The position numbers and the translations under genes are program-made. From Mesorhizobium huakuii (GTDB lineage: Bacteria > Pseudomonadota > Alphaproteobacteria > Rhizobiales > Rhizobiaceae), in the NCBI RefSeq assembly GCF_014189455.1, contig NZ_CP050296.1:744001-808000 (forward strand): 64,000 nt of DNA, given 5' to 3'. How positions within the stretch are numbered: position 1 is the first letter of the stretch; each line of letters opens with the position of its first letter. Below are positions 43,718 through 52,250 of the stretch, piece after piece. The notes under the pieces were generated by a model. The model was given only the letters and a program-made list of their open reading frames with translations. It made no database searches and was not told the DNA's origin.

Positions 43718-44356
43718 CTAAATCCTCTCCGCCCAACCCCTCACCGTCTCCGCCAGCGTCTTCAGATGATCAGCCGTCGAGAACCCCGACACACTCTTGC
43801 GCGGCTTGAGATCATGGTCGCCATCCTCGAGCCAGATCACCTCGATGCTGTCGGAGAGCCCATACCCCGCCACCTCATCCCGCGTGCCGAACTCGTCGCG
43901 CGTACCCTGAAAAATCAGCGTCGGCGTCTTCAGCCCGGTCAGATGTTTGGTACGCAACTGGTCAGGTTTGCCGGGCGGATGGAAGGGATAGCCGAGGCAC
44001 AGCAGACCCGAAATCTCGCCTTTGGCGAACATCTCGTCCGCGACCATGGAGGCGACCCGCCCCCCCATCGACTTGCCGCCGATGATGAGCTTGCCGGTCA
44101 CGCCCTTGGCCCTGAGGTCCGCGATCGCCTTGATATATTCCGGATTGACCGTCTCGGCGCGCGGCGGCGGCTTGCGGTGGCCGTAGCGGCGGGCGGCCAT
44201 ATAGTGGAATTCGAAGCGCGCCACCTGGAAGCCGCCGGTGGCCAGAGCCTTGGCGGTGGCGGTCATCGAAGGGGAATCCATCGACGCGCCGGCGCCATGC
44301 GCGAGCAGGATGGTGACGGGGGCGGTGTCGAAGCCGTCGAAGAGGAAGTGGGTCAT
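43718..44356 (-). CDS. Alpha/beta hydrolase (KANL3/Tex30 type)
   Basis: A 212-residue alpha/beta hydrolase of the KANL3/Tex30 group: LLAHGAGASMDSPSM (oxyanion region), GGKSMGGRVASM (nucleophile elbow, here GKSMGG), FQGTRDEFGTRDEV (Asp) and LEDGDHDLKP (His). The set of residues needed for hydrolysis is complete. GGAG upstream of the ATG at 44356 decides the start. Function unknown. It is followed by xth after 40 bases. Confidence 0.87.
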   Translation of the reverse strand: MTHFLFDGFDTAPVTILLAHGAGASMDSPSMTATAKALATGGFQVARFEFHYMAARRYGHRKPPPRAETVNPEYIKAIADLRAKGVTGKLIIGGKSMGGRVASMVADEMFAKGEISGLLCLGYPFHPPGKPDQLRTKHLTGLKTPTLIFQGTRDEFGTRDEVAGYGLSDSIEVIWLEDGDHDLKPRKSVSGFSTADHLKTLAETVRGWAERI

Positions 44357-44379
44357 GGAAACTCCAGCGTTGGCGACCC

Positions 44380-44573
44380 CTTCTCCCCTTGTGGGAGAAG
44401 GTGGCCGAGCGAAGCTCGGTCGGATGAGGGGTGTTCCAGCTTGGCGCACACGCTCATCGACGCCTCGGCAAGCAACAAGCTCGTCAATCTCTCATTCCTT
44501 CACGCACCCCTCGTCCGTCTCGGCGCTGACGCGCCGATCCACCTTCTCCCACAAGGGGAGAAGGAAAGACGTT
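44380..44573. repeat. Palindromic intergenic repeat, copy R4
   Basis: Bounded by ccccttctccccttgtgggagaagg and ccttctcccacaaggggagaagg, with gagcgaagctcgg and gatgaggggtg ... cacccctcgtcc core and a cggcgctgacgcgccg palindrome. Between the arms is a 60-base insert not present in copy R2. It fills the gap between the BRCT-TPR gene and the hydrolase gene. Confidence 0.7.
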
Positions 44574-45697
44574 TACCCCGCCGTCCGCGCCAGCTGCATA
44601 TCGACGAACTGCACGCCCTTGGCCGCCACCCCGCCCCATTCCGACTCCGGATCGAGCTCCAGATACCGCACCCAAAGCCGCCGCGCCTCGGCGAGATTGC
44701 CGGCGTCGAATTCCAGCCTGGCCAGGTTGAACACCGGATCGGCATAGCTCTTGTCGAGCGCGATCGCCTTCTGCAAATGCCGCCGCGCTGAGGCGTCGCG
44801 GCCTTGCTCGCTCATCAGCCCGGCAAGGTTGAACCAGGCTTCGACGAAGGCCGGGTCGAGCTTTATCGCTCGGGCATAGTCGTGCGCGGCCTCCGCCGCG
44901 TGGCCGCCGGCGCGCAGGCAGTTGGCGCGATTGAAGGCGGCGATGGCGTCGCTCGGGTCGATGGCGAGACAGCGCTGGTAAAGTGCCGCGGCGCCATCAT
45001 GGTAGCCGCCCTCCTCCGCCGCTTCCGCCTCGGCGAACAACTCTTCCAGCGTGTCGTCGCCCTGTGCCGCGCTACCCAGATCAAACAGCAGTTGGCCGTC
45101 GAGCTCGCTCTGCCCGCCTTCGAGATAGATCGCGTCGGGCCGGCCATGCTGCGAGCCGACATTGAGCGACTTGGCGGTGAGCGAGGCGACCGGGCCGGAG
45201 CGGTGCACGGAGCGCGCGATCGCGCCCCAGGTCGCATCGCCGGCCACCAGCCCGGCATATTTGCGCGCCAGGATCAGGTCGCGGAAGGAATAGGGTTCCC
45301 CGTCATGTTCAAAGGCATCGAACAGCGACAGCAGATCAAGGTCGGCGCCTGATAGCCGCGATTGCTCGATCAGCGATTGCCTGGACAGTGACGACGCCTC
45401 CGGCCCCTTCATCAGGCCGAGCAGGCGCAGAAAACCGTTCTCGCTGATCAGAGCGCGCCCCGCCGCACGCTCGGCGGCGATGCGGCGCTCGATCTCGGCA
45501 TCGCCGTTTTTCGTCAATCCAGCCTTGGCAAGAAGTGTGCGGCCGAACACGACATGCGTGGTGCGCCGCGTGATGCCCCGCCTGAGCTGGCCGTGCTGGC
45601 GCTCAACCTCGCGAGCCGCCAGCCTCAGCGGAAACGCCGCCAGCGCGCCGATCGTGCCGAAGACGGCCCCCGGAACCGAAACGGCCGGTGCCGTCAT
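44573..45697 (-). CDS. BRCT-TPR protein cotranscribed with ku
   Basis: A 374-residue protein. The first 95 residues look like a BRCT domain of the LigA type (VPGAVFGTIGALA, EVERQHGQLRRGITRRTTHVVFGRTLLAKAG, GRALISENGFLRLLG). A middle helical region (about 105-200) includes LSLFDAFEHDGEPYSFRDLILARKYAGLVA, and the C-terminal third has TPR-like repeats (YHDGAAALYQRCLAIDPSDAIAAFNRANCLRAGG, AAHDYARAIKLDPAFVEAWFNLAGLM). Its first codon overlaps the ku stop by four bases. A role in DNA break handling is inference from BRCT and neighbours. Confidence 0.8.
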   Translation of the reverse strand: MTAPAVSVPGAVFGTIGALAAFPLRLAAREVERQHGQLRRGITRRTTHVVFGRTLLAKAGLTKNGDAEIERRIAAERAAGRALISENGFLRLLGLMKGPEASSLSRQSLIEQSRLSGADLDLLSLFDAFEHDGEPYSFRDLILARKYAGLVAGDATWGAIARSVHRSGPVASLTAKSLNVGSQHGRPDAIYLEGGQSELDGQLLFDLGSAAQGDDTLEELFAEAEAAEEGGYHDGAAALYQRCLAIDPSDAIAAFNRANCLRAGGHAAEAAHDYARAIKLDPAFVEAWFNLAGLMSEQGRDASARRHLQKAIALDKSYADPVFNLARLEFDAGNLAEARRLWVRYLELDPESEWGGVAAKGVQFVDMQLARTAG

Positions 45698-46602
45698 TTC
45701 TTGCTCTTGCCGACCGCCTTGAGCAGACTGGCCTTCAGCGGATTCTCAGGCGCACCGCCCGCTGCCGCTTTCTTGGCGGCGGGGTTTGCCGCCACTTCGT
45801 CGGCCTTGCTCTTCGACTTGGCCGGCGGCTTCGACTGCGACAGGCTCGCCTTCAGGGCATCCATCAGATTGATGACATTGCCGCGCTCGGGTGCGGCCGC
45901 GATGATCGGCTTGTGACCCTTGAGCTTCTCGCGGATCATCGCCATCAGCGCGATCTCGTAGCGGTCTTCGTAGTTCTTCGGATCGAAGGTGGTTTCCTTT
46001 TGCTTGATCAGCGCTTCGGCCAGTTCGAGCATTTCCTGGTCCGGCTTGCCGGCGGGGATGTTGCCGAAATATTCAACCGTGCCGCGCACTTCGTTCGGGT
46101 TCCTCAAGGTGCACACAAACATGCCGTTCTCGCGCGCGCCGATCGTCACCACGCGTTCGCGGCTCGACAGCACCAGCCGCGCGATCGCCAGCTTGCCGGA
46201 TTTGCGCATGGCTTCGCGCAGCACGGCAAAGGTCTCTTCCGCCATCGCCCCATCCGGCGCCAGGTAATAGGGCGCATCCTGGTAGATGACATCGACTTCG
46301 CCCTCGTCGACGAAGGCCTCGATGTTCATCGTGTGGTTGGATTCGATGCGCACCGCGTCGAGGTCGGCATCATCGATGATGATGTACTGCTTGTCCTCAT
46401 ACTCATAACCCTTGACCAGGTCCGAGCGCTCGACCAGCCCGAGTTCCGGATCGACCGGCTTCATGTTGATGCGATTGTGCGTCTTCTTGTGAAGCTGATT
46501 GAACGAGATGCGCTCGCTGGTGGTCGTTGCGGGGTATAGCCGCACCGGACAGCTGACGAGGCTGAGCTTGAGATAACCCTTCCAACTTGCCCTGGGCGCC
46601 AT
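45694..46602 (-). CDS. ku: Non-homologous end joining protein Ku
   Basis: A 302-residue bacterial Ku: MAPRASWKGYLKLSLVSCPVRLYPAT, NQLHKKTHNRINMKPVDPELG, LVKGYEYEDKQYIIIDDADLDAV, IDRV-type core and a Lys/Ala-rich C-terminal tail (about 265-302). Ku forms a homodimeric ring on DNA ends and recruits LigD. The gene is intact and followed by the BRCT-TPR gene with a four-base overlap. The partner gene ligD lies 407 bases upstream on the same strand, separated by repeats. Confidence 0.94.
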   Translation of the reverse strand: MAPRASWKGYLKLSLVSCPVRLYPATTTSERISFNQLHKKTHNRINMKPVDPELGLVERSDLVKGYEYEDKQYIIIDDADLDAVRIESNHTMNIEAFVDEGEVDVIYQDAPYYLAPDGAMAEETFAVLREAMRKSGKLAIARLVLSSRERVVTIGARENGMFVCTLRNPNEVRGTVEYFGNIPAGKPDQEMLELAEALIKQKETTFDPKNYEDRYEIALMAMIREKLKGHKPIIAAAPERGNVINLMDALKASLSQSKPPAKSKSKADEVAANPAAKKAAAGGAPENPLKASLLKAVGKSKK

Positions 46603-46641
46603 GATACACTCCTACGCGGCCATGCACTGACATTTTTGACT

Positions 46642-46690
46642 GAGCATGATCTTACCCAAAAACCGGTTCCCACTTTTTGGGATCATGCTC
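46642..46690. repeat. Rhizobial palindrome between ku and ligD
   Basis: GAGCATGATC (46642-46651) and GATCATGCTC (46681-46690) are perfect 10-bp arms, with inner CCAAAAA / TTTTTGG arms and an accggttcccac centre. This well-formed hairpin matches a type of intergenic palindrome common in rhizobia. It lies 40 bases upstream of the ku start. Confidence 0.65.
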
Positions 46691-46844
46691 TCTGCAGCGC
46701 TTTTCGTCCGAAGGACGATTGGCGCCATGGAAATCCTACACCGACCGCGCACAATACCGGCAAATCCCTGACGAAATGTTCCGCTGCGTCTTTGAGGTCG
46801 TTGGGAGAGAATAATTCAAATTGTCGGAAGCGTCGATGGCGGAG

Positions 46845-47034
46845 CGCCAGTTCCTCGCCCCCCACGGGAGTGGGGGAGAGGTGGCTCGGCAAAGCCGAGA
46901 CGGAGAGGGGGAATGGCGCGAACCTGTCCTTGGGCGGGCTCGGGGAGCCATATTCCAACCGTCGGCGCAGCCCCCTCTCCGACCGCTTCGCGGCCACCTC
47001 TCCCCGTTTCACGGGGGCGAGGAACCCAAAGTCT
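46845..47034. repeat. Palindromic intergenic repeat, copy R5
   Basis: Paired elements cgccagttcctcgccccccacggga ... gaggtggctcggcaaagccgagacgga and cccctctccgaccgcttcgcggccacctctccccgtttcacgggggcgaggaac form nested palindromes between the ligD end and the ku promoter. No gene is seen in 46603-47008. Confidence 0.6.
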
Positions 47035-49518
47035 GAAAGGGCAAATCCCGCGCAAATTCCTCGATCTCCGCCCACGGATCGCCCGACGTCTCCAGCAGCC
47101 CCGGCAGCGAGGAATAATTCAAATCCTGCGGCGCATCGATCGCCTCCAGATCGCTCCAGCTCACCGGCGTCGAGGCCGGCAGATTGGTGCGCGCGCGCAG
47201 CGAATAAGGCGCCGCGGAGGTGTGGCCGCGGGCGTTGCGGTGATAGTCGATGAAGATGCGCTTCTTGCGGTTGTCCTTGCCCATGGTGGTGGTGAATGTG
47301 TCGGGCGCGGTGGCGGCCAGATGGGTTGATATGGCGCTGGTCGCCTGGTGCAGCTTCTTCCAGTTGTGCTTCTTCGTCACCGGCACGGTGATGTGGATGC
47401 CGCTGCCGCCGGAGGTTTTGGCGAAAGGCACCAGCCCCAGCGCTTCCAGCTCGCCCTTGATGTGGACGGCGGCCTCGACCACCTCGCGCCAGGAAATCCC
47501 CTCGCCCGGGTCGAGGTCGAAGACGATCTGGTCAGGCTTGTCGAGGCTCAAACGGTGCGTGCCCCAGGTGTGGAACTCGACGACGCCGAACTGCGCCAGC
47601 GCCAGATAGCCCTTTGCCCCCTCGACCGAGAGATAGGATTTGGTCTCGCCCTCGGAGTTGGTCGCCTGGAACGTCACCACCGAAGGCGGCATGCCGGTGA
47701 AGGCGTGGCGCTGGAAGAAACAGTCCTTTGGCAGGCCGGTCGGGCAGCGCACCAGCGACACCGGGCGGCCAAGATGTGCGGCAGCATGAAGTCGCCGACC
47801 AGCGCGTAGTAGACGGCGATATCGAGCTTGGTCGGCCCGGTCTTGCCGAACAGCCGCCGCTCCGGATTGGTCACCCAGATGGTGGCAAGGTCTGCCTCCG
47901 AGATCAGCCGCTTGCGTTTGGCCGAGACCGGCGTCGACAGGCCGACATCCCTCAGACCGCGAAACACGCCATGGCGCAGCGCATTGTCCGCCGTGCGGTT
48001 GGCATAATGGATGCGCGCCGAAAACAGCGGTTTCACCCAGTGCATCTCGCGCATGATTTCGCGCGGCACCCCTTCGGGCGGCGTCGCACCCGATGTCAGC
48101 GGCTCCAGCCGGGCGAGCAGGTCGGCCGCCGTCTCGGCATCGAAGCCGGTGCCAACCTTGCCGCGATAGTGCAGTTCGCCATCCTCCCACTCGGCCATGC
48201 CGAGTGCGGCCAGCCCTTCGGCCGCTTGCGAAATCGTGTAACCCGCGATGACGAAATCGTCCTTCTGCAGCGCCTTGCACTTGGTCCAGCTCTTGGTGCG
48301 GCCGCTCTGGTAGATCGCGCTGGCGCGCTTGGAGATGACGCCTTCAAGCCCGAGCTCCGTCGCCTGGTCGTAAAGTCCCTGCCCCGAGCCCTCGACATGG
48401 TCGGAGAACTGGATGGCGGAACTGGCGCCAAGGCCGCCAAGCAGTTCGGCCAGCAGCGCCTTGCGCCGGATGAGCGGCACCTTCATCAGGTCCCAGCCGT
48501 CGAGGTGCAGCAGGTCGAAGGCGTAGAAATGCAGCTTGCTGCCGGCGCCCTCGGCCAGCGCATCCTGCAGCAGCGCGAAGCGGCTGATGCCCTTGGCATC
48601 CAGCACCATGATCTCGCCGTCGACAATCGCCTCGCGGCACGGCAGTTTGGCGAAGGCATGCGGCAGGTCGCCATAGCGCTTCGTCCAGTCGATGCCGCCT
48701 CGGGTAATCAGCCGCACCTGCCCGTCGCCGAGATGCGCCATGGTGCGGTAGCCGTCGAATTTGATCTCGTGCAGCCAGAGCTCGTTCGTGTTCTCGGCAG
48801 GGCTTTCACCGCCCGGCGGCTTCGGCACCTGCGTCGCCAGCTGCGGCTCGATGCGGCTCAGCGCCGGCGCCTTCACCGCGCCTGGCAGCATACCGGGTTT
48901 CAAGGAACCCGGCTTGGGCGCGGGCTTCGCGATCGGCTTCGCGGCTGCCGCCAGTTCCTCGATGCGCAACCCGGATTTCACGCTTTCCGGCCGCGCTTCC
49001 AGAATGTTCAGGGCCGTATCTGCGGCGAGATCGCGCTCCTTGAACAGCAGCCAGTTCTTCTTGTTCTCATCCTCGCCGGGCTTGGGCTTCAGCCGGGTCA
49101 GCATCCAGCCGCCATTGAGCTTTTCGCCGGCGAGGCGAAACTTGAAGGCGCCCGTGCGAAGGCTTTTGCCGACATCGTCCATCGGTGCCCAGGTGCCGGT
49201 GTCCCAGACGATCATCGGCCCGCCGCCATATTCGCCCTCGGGAATGACGCCCTCGAAGTCGATATATTCGAGCGGATGGTCCTCGGTCTCGACCGCCAGC
49301 CTCTTGTCGGCCGGGTTGAGCGAAGGCCCGCGCGGCACCGCCCAGCTCTTCAGCACGTCGCCGACCTGAAGTCTGAGGTCATAGTGATCCGCAGTGGCAT
49401 GGTGCTTGTGCACGACGAAGCGGTTGCCGTCGCCAGTGATCAGCCCGCCCGCCGGCTCCGGCGTCTTCGAGAATTCACGCTTGGCGCGATAGGTCTTGAG
49501 TTTGGCGGGAGCGGGCAT
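47009..49518 (-). pseudogene. ligD: DNA ligase D (PE-Lig-Pol), split by a frameshift
   Basis: The gene codes for the NHEJ ligase LigD in the order phosphoesterase (FVVHKHHATADHYDLRLQ ... GVIPEGEYGGG, about 30-120), ATP ligase (motif I IKFDGYR, then VDGEIMVLD and LEGVISKRAS) and primase-polymerase (VVFDLDPGEG and KTSGGSGIHITVPV). The first frame (49518-47674) ends in garbled sequence after GDFMLPHIL; the second frame resumes with RPVSLVRCPTGLPKDCFFQ, so one base is missing at about 47764-47771. Ligase and polymerase parts are thereby separated. A sequencing error is possible. Confidence 0.87.
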
Positions 49519-49576
49519 GGGTCAGGCGGCGGTGGCAGGTGCGCCAGCATGGTGCGCGGAAACGGCGGTCACGCTC

Positions 49577-49903
49577 TCAATCGTCGGCGGCCGGCGTCAG
49601 CTCGAGCTCGGCCGGCGTAAGCCCCTGCCGCAGCTGGGCGAGGCGGAATTCGTCGACCCAGTAGGCCTCGCCGTCGACCAGCACGCGTGCCCGGTAGGCG
49701 CCGTCCGAGAAGCTTTGCGCGGTGATGTAGACCTTGTGGGCGTCGAGCGCCTTGCGCACCGCGGCGCGCTTGGCATTCTGGCCGATGACGGGACTGAACA
49801 TGACGCTGCCCTCGGTCGCCCTGGCACGCCGGCGACTGCCCTCAAGGATGACGGAGACGCGCCGTCCTGTCAATTTGGCGGTGCCGGGCCAACCCTTGGT
49901 CAT
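49577..49903 (-). CDS. Conserved hypothetical protein upstream of ligD
   Basis: A 108-residue basic protein, MTKGWPGTAKLTGRRVSVILEGSRRRAR then AAVRKALDAHKVYITAQSFSDGAYRARVLVDGEAYWVDEFRLAQLRQG. The last part looks like a small beta-rich module; no family is recognised. The start at 49903 is chosen because upstream codons look non-coding. It is 58 bases before ligD on the same strand, so cotranscription is possible. Confidence 0.6.
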   Translation of the reverse strand: MTKGWPGTAKLTGRRVSVILEGSRRRARATEGSVMFSPVIGQNAKRAAVRKALDAHKVYITAQSFSDGAYRARVLVDGEAYWVDEFRLAQLRQGLTPAELELTPAADD

Positions 49904-50002
49904 GCCAAAAACCCCGCATCCCTGTCGAAATCCGCTCCCTGCGAACGACATTGGTGCGGCGCCGACGAGGCGCGATCACGTCAAACGACAGGGAGCACCA
50001 TC

Positions 50003-50314
50003 ATGGCCAAGATGCTTGTCATCTACAAAACCCCCGCCGATCCGGCGGCCTTCGACCGGCACTATTTCGACATCCATCTGCCGCTCGCAAAACAGCTTCC
50101 GGGGCTGCGGCGCTACGATGTCAGCAAACAGCCGATCGTGAACATGCTACCAGGCGAGACACCCTACATCGTGGCGACCCTCTATTTCGACAGCCTGGAC
50201 GCCATGCGTGCGGCCTTTGCCACCGAGATCGGCAAGGCCTGCGCCGTCGACCGTCGCAAATACGCGCCTGACGACCGTGTGACGATGCTGCTTTTCGATT
50301 CCGAGGCGATGTGA
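50003..50314 (+). CDS. EthD family protein
   Basis: A 103-residue dimeric alpha/beta-barrel protein of the EthD family: MLVIYKTPADPAAFDRHYFDIHLPLAKQLPGLRRYDVSKQ and VATLYFDSLDAMRAAFAT. EthD-like proteins are needed for ethyl tert-butyl ether oxidation in Rhodococcus but most relatives have no known substrate. GGGAG precedes the ATG at 50003. It has a paralogue at 50614-50922, convergent across a terminator and a repeat. Confidence 0.88.
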   Translation: MAKMLVIYKTPADPAAFDRHYFDIHLPLAKQLPGLRRYDVSKQPIVNMLPGETPYIVATLYFDSLDAMRAAFATEIGKACAVDRRKYAPDDRVTMLLFDSEAM

Positions 50315-50348
50315 ATCGTTAATTCGCGGGCAGGCCTCAGGGGCAGAA

Positions 50349-50376
50349 AAACCCGCCGTCTTGCGGCGGCGGGTTT
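50349..50376. terminator. Bidirectional intrinsic terminator
   Basis: AAACCCGCCG / CGGCGGGTTT is a perfect 10-bp stem around an eight-base loop, 35 bases after the first EthD stop. The A and T ends suit either direction. Confidence 0.7.
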
Positions 50377-50420
50377 GATGGTCACGTCGAACGACTGTTT
50401 GATGTCAGAACGTGGACGGG

Positions 50421-50555
50421 AGCGCTAGCGCAATTTCAGGAAAAGTGTGAAACGGTTTTCCAAGGCAAAGCGCAAGCGCTTTGCCTTGGGAATTGCGTCA
50501 AAACAAAGAGTTAGAGCGGTTCGCCGTTTCCATGAAACGGTGAAACGCTCTAGCG
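50421..50555. repeat. Compound palindromic repeat between the EthD genes
   Basis: The stretch contains CCAAGGCAAAGCGC-AA-GCGCTTTGCCTTGG (50460-50489, perfect 14-bp arms) and CCGTTTC-CAT-GAAACGG (50524-50540), flanked by agcgctag and ctctagcgc. It is of the kind found in multiple copies in Rhizobiales genomes. No gene is present. Confidence 0.65.
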
Positions 50556-50613
50556 CCGTCAAGCTGTGGCTGAAATACCTCGGCGGGAACGCCATCGCCG
50601 AGCGGCCCTTGTC

Positions 50614-50922
50614 TCAGACATCCTCACTGTCGAAGATCAGCATATCGGCGCCACCCGTCGCGAAGATCTGGAGATCGGCCGCGGCCGCCTGCCCTTCGGC
50701 GCTGGCAAACGCATTCTGGATGGCGGCCAGGTCGTCGAACTGCAAGGTGGCGATCAGATGGACCTTCGCTGGTCCCGCCGGCGTCATCACCGGGCCGCGG
50801 CTGATTTCATAGCGCCGCAACCCCGGGATGGTCTTGGCCAGCGGGATATGCTTTTCGCGATAGTAGGCATCGAACGCCGCCGGATCGCTGGGTGTGCCGT
50901 ACATCACCACCAGGCTTGCCAT
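50614..50922 (-). CDS. EthD family protein
   Basis: A 102-residue EthD protein, MASLVVMYGTPSDPAAFDAYYREKHIPLAKTIPGLRRYEISRGP and LIATLQFDDLAAIQNAFAS. It is clearly related to the neighbouring convergent EthD protein. The start at 50922 is preferred because AGGAGG lies five bases upstream; the ATG at 50937 lies before this site. Confidence 0.88.
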   Translation of the reverse strand: MASLVVMYGTPSDPAAFDAYYREKHIPLAKTIPGLRRYEISRGPVMTPAGPAKVHLIATLQFDDLAAIQNAFASAEGQAAAADLQIFATGGADMLIFDSEDV

Positions 50923-50999
50923 CATTGCCTCCTGCAATCATTGCGCTGCGGGAGCGTGATGACTTTGCCGGGAGCTTGTCAATCGGCTGGATGACAGCC

Positions 51000-52223
51000 T
51001 CAGTTCTTCAATCGCCGGAATCGCCGCATCACGCCCTGCACGGCCTTGTACAGCCCCGGCTTGGAGCGCACGAAGAGCTCGGTCTTGCCGCGCAGCTTGA
51101 TATAGGCGGTCGAGCCCCTGCCCTTCAGCGTCACCGCCTCGCACAACTCGGCCAGCACCGCGCTCGAAGCGCCGATATGCTGCTTATATCCCTGGCTGCC
51201 GACCGAGAGGTCGAAATAGCCGAGCCCCTGCTCGCGTGCCCACACCATCAGCTTGCCGATCGTCGTCAGGCCTGGCGAGACGTTGGGAACCGCGTCCTGG
51301 TCAATCCCGAGCAGAAGCGCGTGCAAGGTGCCCTTCATGACCAGCACGTAGATGACGGCGAGATAGGCTTCACCGACACGCAGCCCGAACAGCCGCACCG
51401 AGCCGTCGGACAGGCCCTGCAGGGCGGCGTTGCGGTAGAACTCGACGACTGGCGCCTGCGTCAGGAGGTCGAAACGCCCGAGCTCGCGGAAGCGGTTGAG
51501 CCTGAGCTCCAGAAGCGTGGCGAACTGCTCCTCCACCATGTCAGGCGTCTCGGCTTCGACCAGATCGAGCTTGCCCATCTGTTGGAAGCGGCGGCAGTGC
51601 TTGTGGAAATTCTTGGCAAAGGACGATTTGCAGATGCGCTTGATCAGCGTCTCCGGATTGCCATCCAGGGCCAGGCCCGAGGCGATCTGGATGGAGTCGC
51701 GCACCGCCGAAAGCAGCGCCAGCGGATTGTCGATGCCGTGAATCTGTCGCGGGATTCCCGCGATGTGGAAGCGGTCCGTCGGCGGCAGCACGGCGCACAC
51801 CGCCGCCCAGGCGGCGTCCGCACTCTGCCTGGTCCATGGTCTCGCATCGGCCAACAGTGGCGCCGAATAGTCGCACACGCCGCCGCTCAGCCATTCGATC
51901 ACAGTGTGGCCCCGAGCCCGGCGGCGCATCAGTGGCAGCAGCATGACCGGAGCATCCGTGGCGGCGTCATTCACCTCGACGACGAGCAGCTCCGCGTTTT
52001 CGGGCATCAGCCGTTTGGCGATCCCCTCCACCCAGGCAAAGCCCTGGTGGCCGGTGCACAGGCCAGTCTCCTCAAGGCGCAACCAGAGGGGCTTTACGGT
52101 GTCGAAGCTGGTGTGCAGCCGCGCCGCATAGCCCGCGACGGCGCCCAAACCGCCGACATCAGAGGAAAGTGGTTGGTCCGGTGCATCCCCCACCGCGACT
52201 ATTCGCATTGCCTGGCCTGCCAC
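51000..52223 (-). CDS. GNAT-like acyltransferase (BioF2/CelD type), copy 2
   Basis: A 407-residue protein with the BioF2-like acetyltransferase_6 domain typical of cellulose/exopolysaccharide loci (YAARLHTSFDTVKPLWLRLEETG at the start, then LLTQAPVVEFYRNAALQGLSDGSVRLFGLRVGEAYLAVIYVLVMKGTLHALLLGIDQ and VSPGLTTIGKLMVWAREQGLGYFDLSVGSQGYKQHIG). It likely adds an acyl group to a polysaccharide or its precursor. It starts with GTG at 52223 after AGGAGA. It is a tandem paralogue of the next gene and last in the operon. Confidence 0.83.
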   Translation of the reverse strand: MAGQAMRIVAVGDAPDQPLSSDVGGLGAVAGYAARLHTSFDTVKPLWLRLEETGLCTGHQGFAWVEGIAKRLMPENAELLVVEVNDAATDAPVMLLPLMRRRARGHTVIEWLSGGVCDYSAPLLADARPWTRQSADAAWAAVCAVLPPTDRFHIAGIPRQIHGIDNPLALLSAVRDSIQIASGLALDGNPETLIKRICKSSFAKNFHKHCRRFQQMGKLDLVEAETPDMVEEQFATLLELRLNRFRELGRFDLLTQAPVVEFYRNAALQGLSDGSVRLFGLRVGEAYLAVIYVLVMKGTLHALLLGIDQDAVPNVSPGLTTIGKLMVWAREQGLGYFDLSVGSQGYKQHIGASSAVLAELCEAVTLKGRGSTAYIKLRGKTELFVRSKPGLYKAVQGVMRRFRRLKN

Positions 52224-52250
52224 GTACTCTCCTGTCGTTCAGGCCTGCCT

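Noticed and set aside
47728..49620. 630-codon open frame on the plus strand across ligD
   Set aside because: It is the antisense shadow of the ligD coding sequence; GC-rich codon bias keeps it open and it has no domain features.
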